In this document: positions 13,562 to 13,704 of the stretch, piece by piece
How the letters are laid out: every line of letters begins with the position of its first letter
Numbering within the stretch: position 1 is the first letter of the stretch
Assembly (NCBI GenBank): GCA_030625995.1
Contig: DAOUPU010000049.1
Coordinates: forward strand, 1-13,704
Direction: 5' to 3'
DNA length: 13,704 nucleotides
From: Flavobacteriaceae bacterium
GTDB taxonomy: Bacteria; Bacteroidota; Bacteroidia; Flavobacteriales; Flavobacteriaceae
Translations under genes and position numbers: made by a program
The notes under the pieces: generated by a model
Told to the model about the DNA's origin: nothing
Databases searched by the model: none
The model's input: the letters and a program-made list of their open reading frames with translations, nothing else

Positions 13562-13704
13562 TTAGTCAATTCGAACCGGTCCAAGGAAATTAGTCTTGTC
13601 TATATCGATCAATTCCTCATTGGAATAAATACCAATTTTTAATTTTTCTTTTGACGAATGGAGATATTCTTTATCAATTGTTATAAATAAAGTCCCTTCA
13701 TGTA
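13562..13704 (-). CDS. ccoG: CcoG (FixG), 3' end only
   Basis: Only the last 46 codons and the TAA stop (13562-13564) lie in the window; the gene continues past the right edge. The readable C-terminus includes EGTLFITIDKEYL, KLKIGIYSNEELID and ends TNFLGPVRID, which matches the C-terminal immunoglobulin-like FixG_C domain of the membrane protein CcoG. CcoG is a polyferredoxin-like protein that reduces copper during cbb3 oxidase assembly. The iron-sulfur and membrane parts are outside the window. The FLGPV ending is typical of Bacteroidota CcoG, and its position just before ccoH supports the call. No start can be judged here. Confidence 0.85.
   Translation of the reverse strand, partial: HEGTLFITIDKEYLHSSKEKLKIGIYSNEELIDIDKTNFLGPVRID

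Overview
The window is AT-rich and almost certainly comes from a member of the Flavobacteriia, probably Flavobacteriaceae (Bacteroidota). The support is a recognisable gldI gliding gene, the cysS-yidD-lgt and ccoG-ccoH-SafE gene orders, several promoter-like sites of the Bacteroidota type (TTG, then 17-23 nt, then TAnnTTTG), and start codons that mostly lack Shine-Dalgarno sequences. I see no phage, insertion sequence, CRISPR array, rRNA or tRNA. This is ordinary chromosomal housekeeping and envelope territory, with a few unusual details.

Layout. 1-221: no recognisable gene; a long imperfect inverted repeat (108-199) looks like a two-way terminator. 222-1729 (minus): a PhoD-like metallophosphatase lipoprotein upstream of ndk. 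1865-4533 (plus): an apparent operon of an NrnA-type DHH phosphoesterase, gldI, and a lipoprotein fusing a cyclophilin to an FKBP. It ends in a strong hairpin that also covers the last codons of the convergent meaB (4557-5573, minus). 5717-7776 (plus): a three-gene operon with overlapping starts and stops: an ECF sigma factor, a single-pass anti-sigma-like protein, and a secreted protein rich in charged helical repeats. It ends in a clear intrinsic terminator. 7918-10538 (plus): cysS, yidD and lgt. lgt meets the next operon head-on, the two stop codons overlapping by 4 nt. 10535-13704 (minus), in transcription order: the 3' end of ccoG, ccoH (fixH), a TauE/SafE (DsbD_2) family membrane protein, and two tandem class-I-like PPK2 polyphosphate kinases.

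How the parts fit. Envelope biogenesis dominates. Lgt lipidates lipoproteins such as the three predicted here (PhoD-like, GldI, the dual PPIase), YidD assists membrane-protein insertion, and the PPIases act on exported proteins. The sigma/anti-sigma operon looks like a self-regulated envelope-sensing module. The last operon links cbb3-type cytochrome oxidase maturation to polyphosphate-driven nucleotide phosphorylation.

Most worth a second look: an apparent ATT start codon for the SafE-family gene, a 64-nt octamer tandem array immediately after ccoH, an ECF-like promoter before the sigma gene, the short repeat-rich third gene of the sigma operon, and the PPK2 pair in the cco operon.
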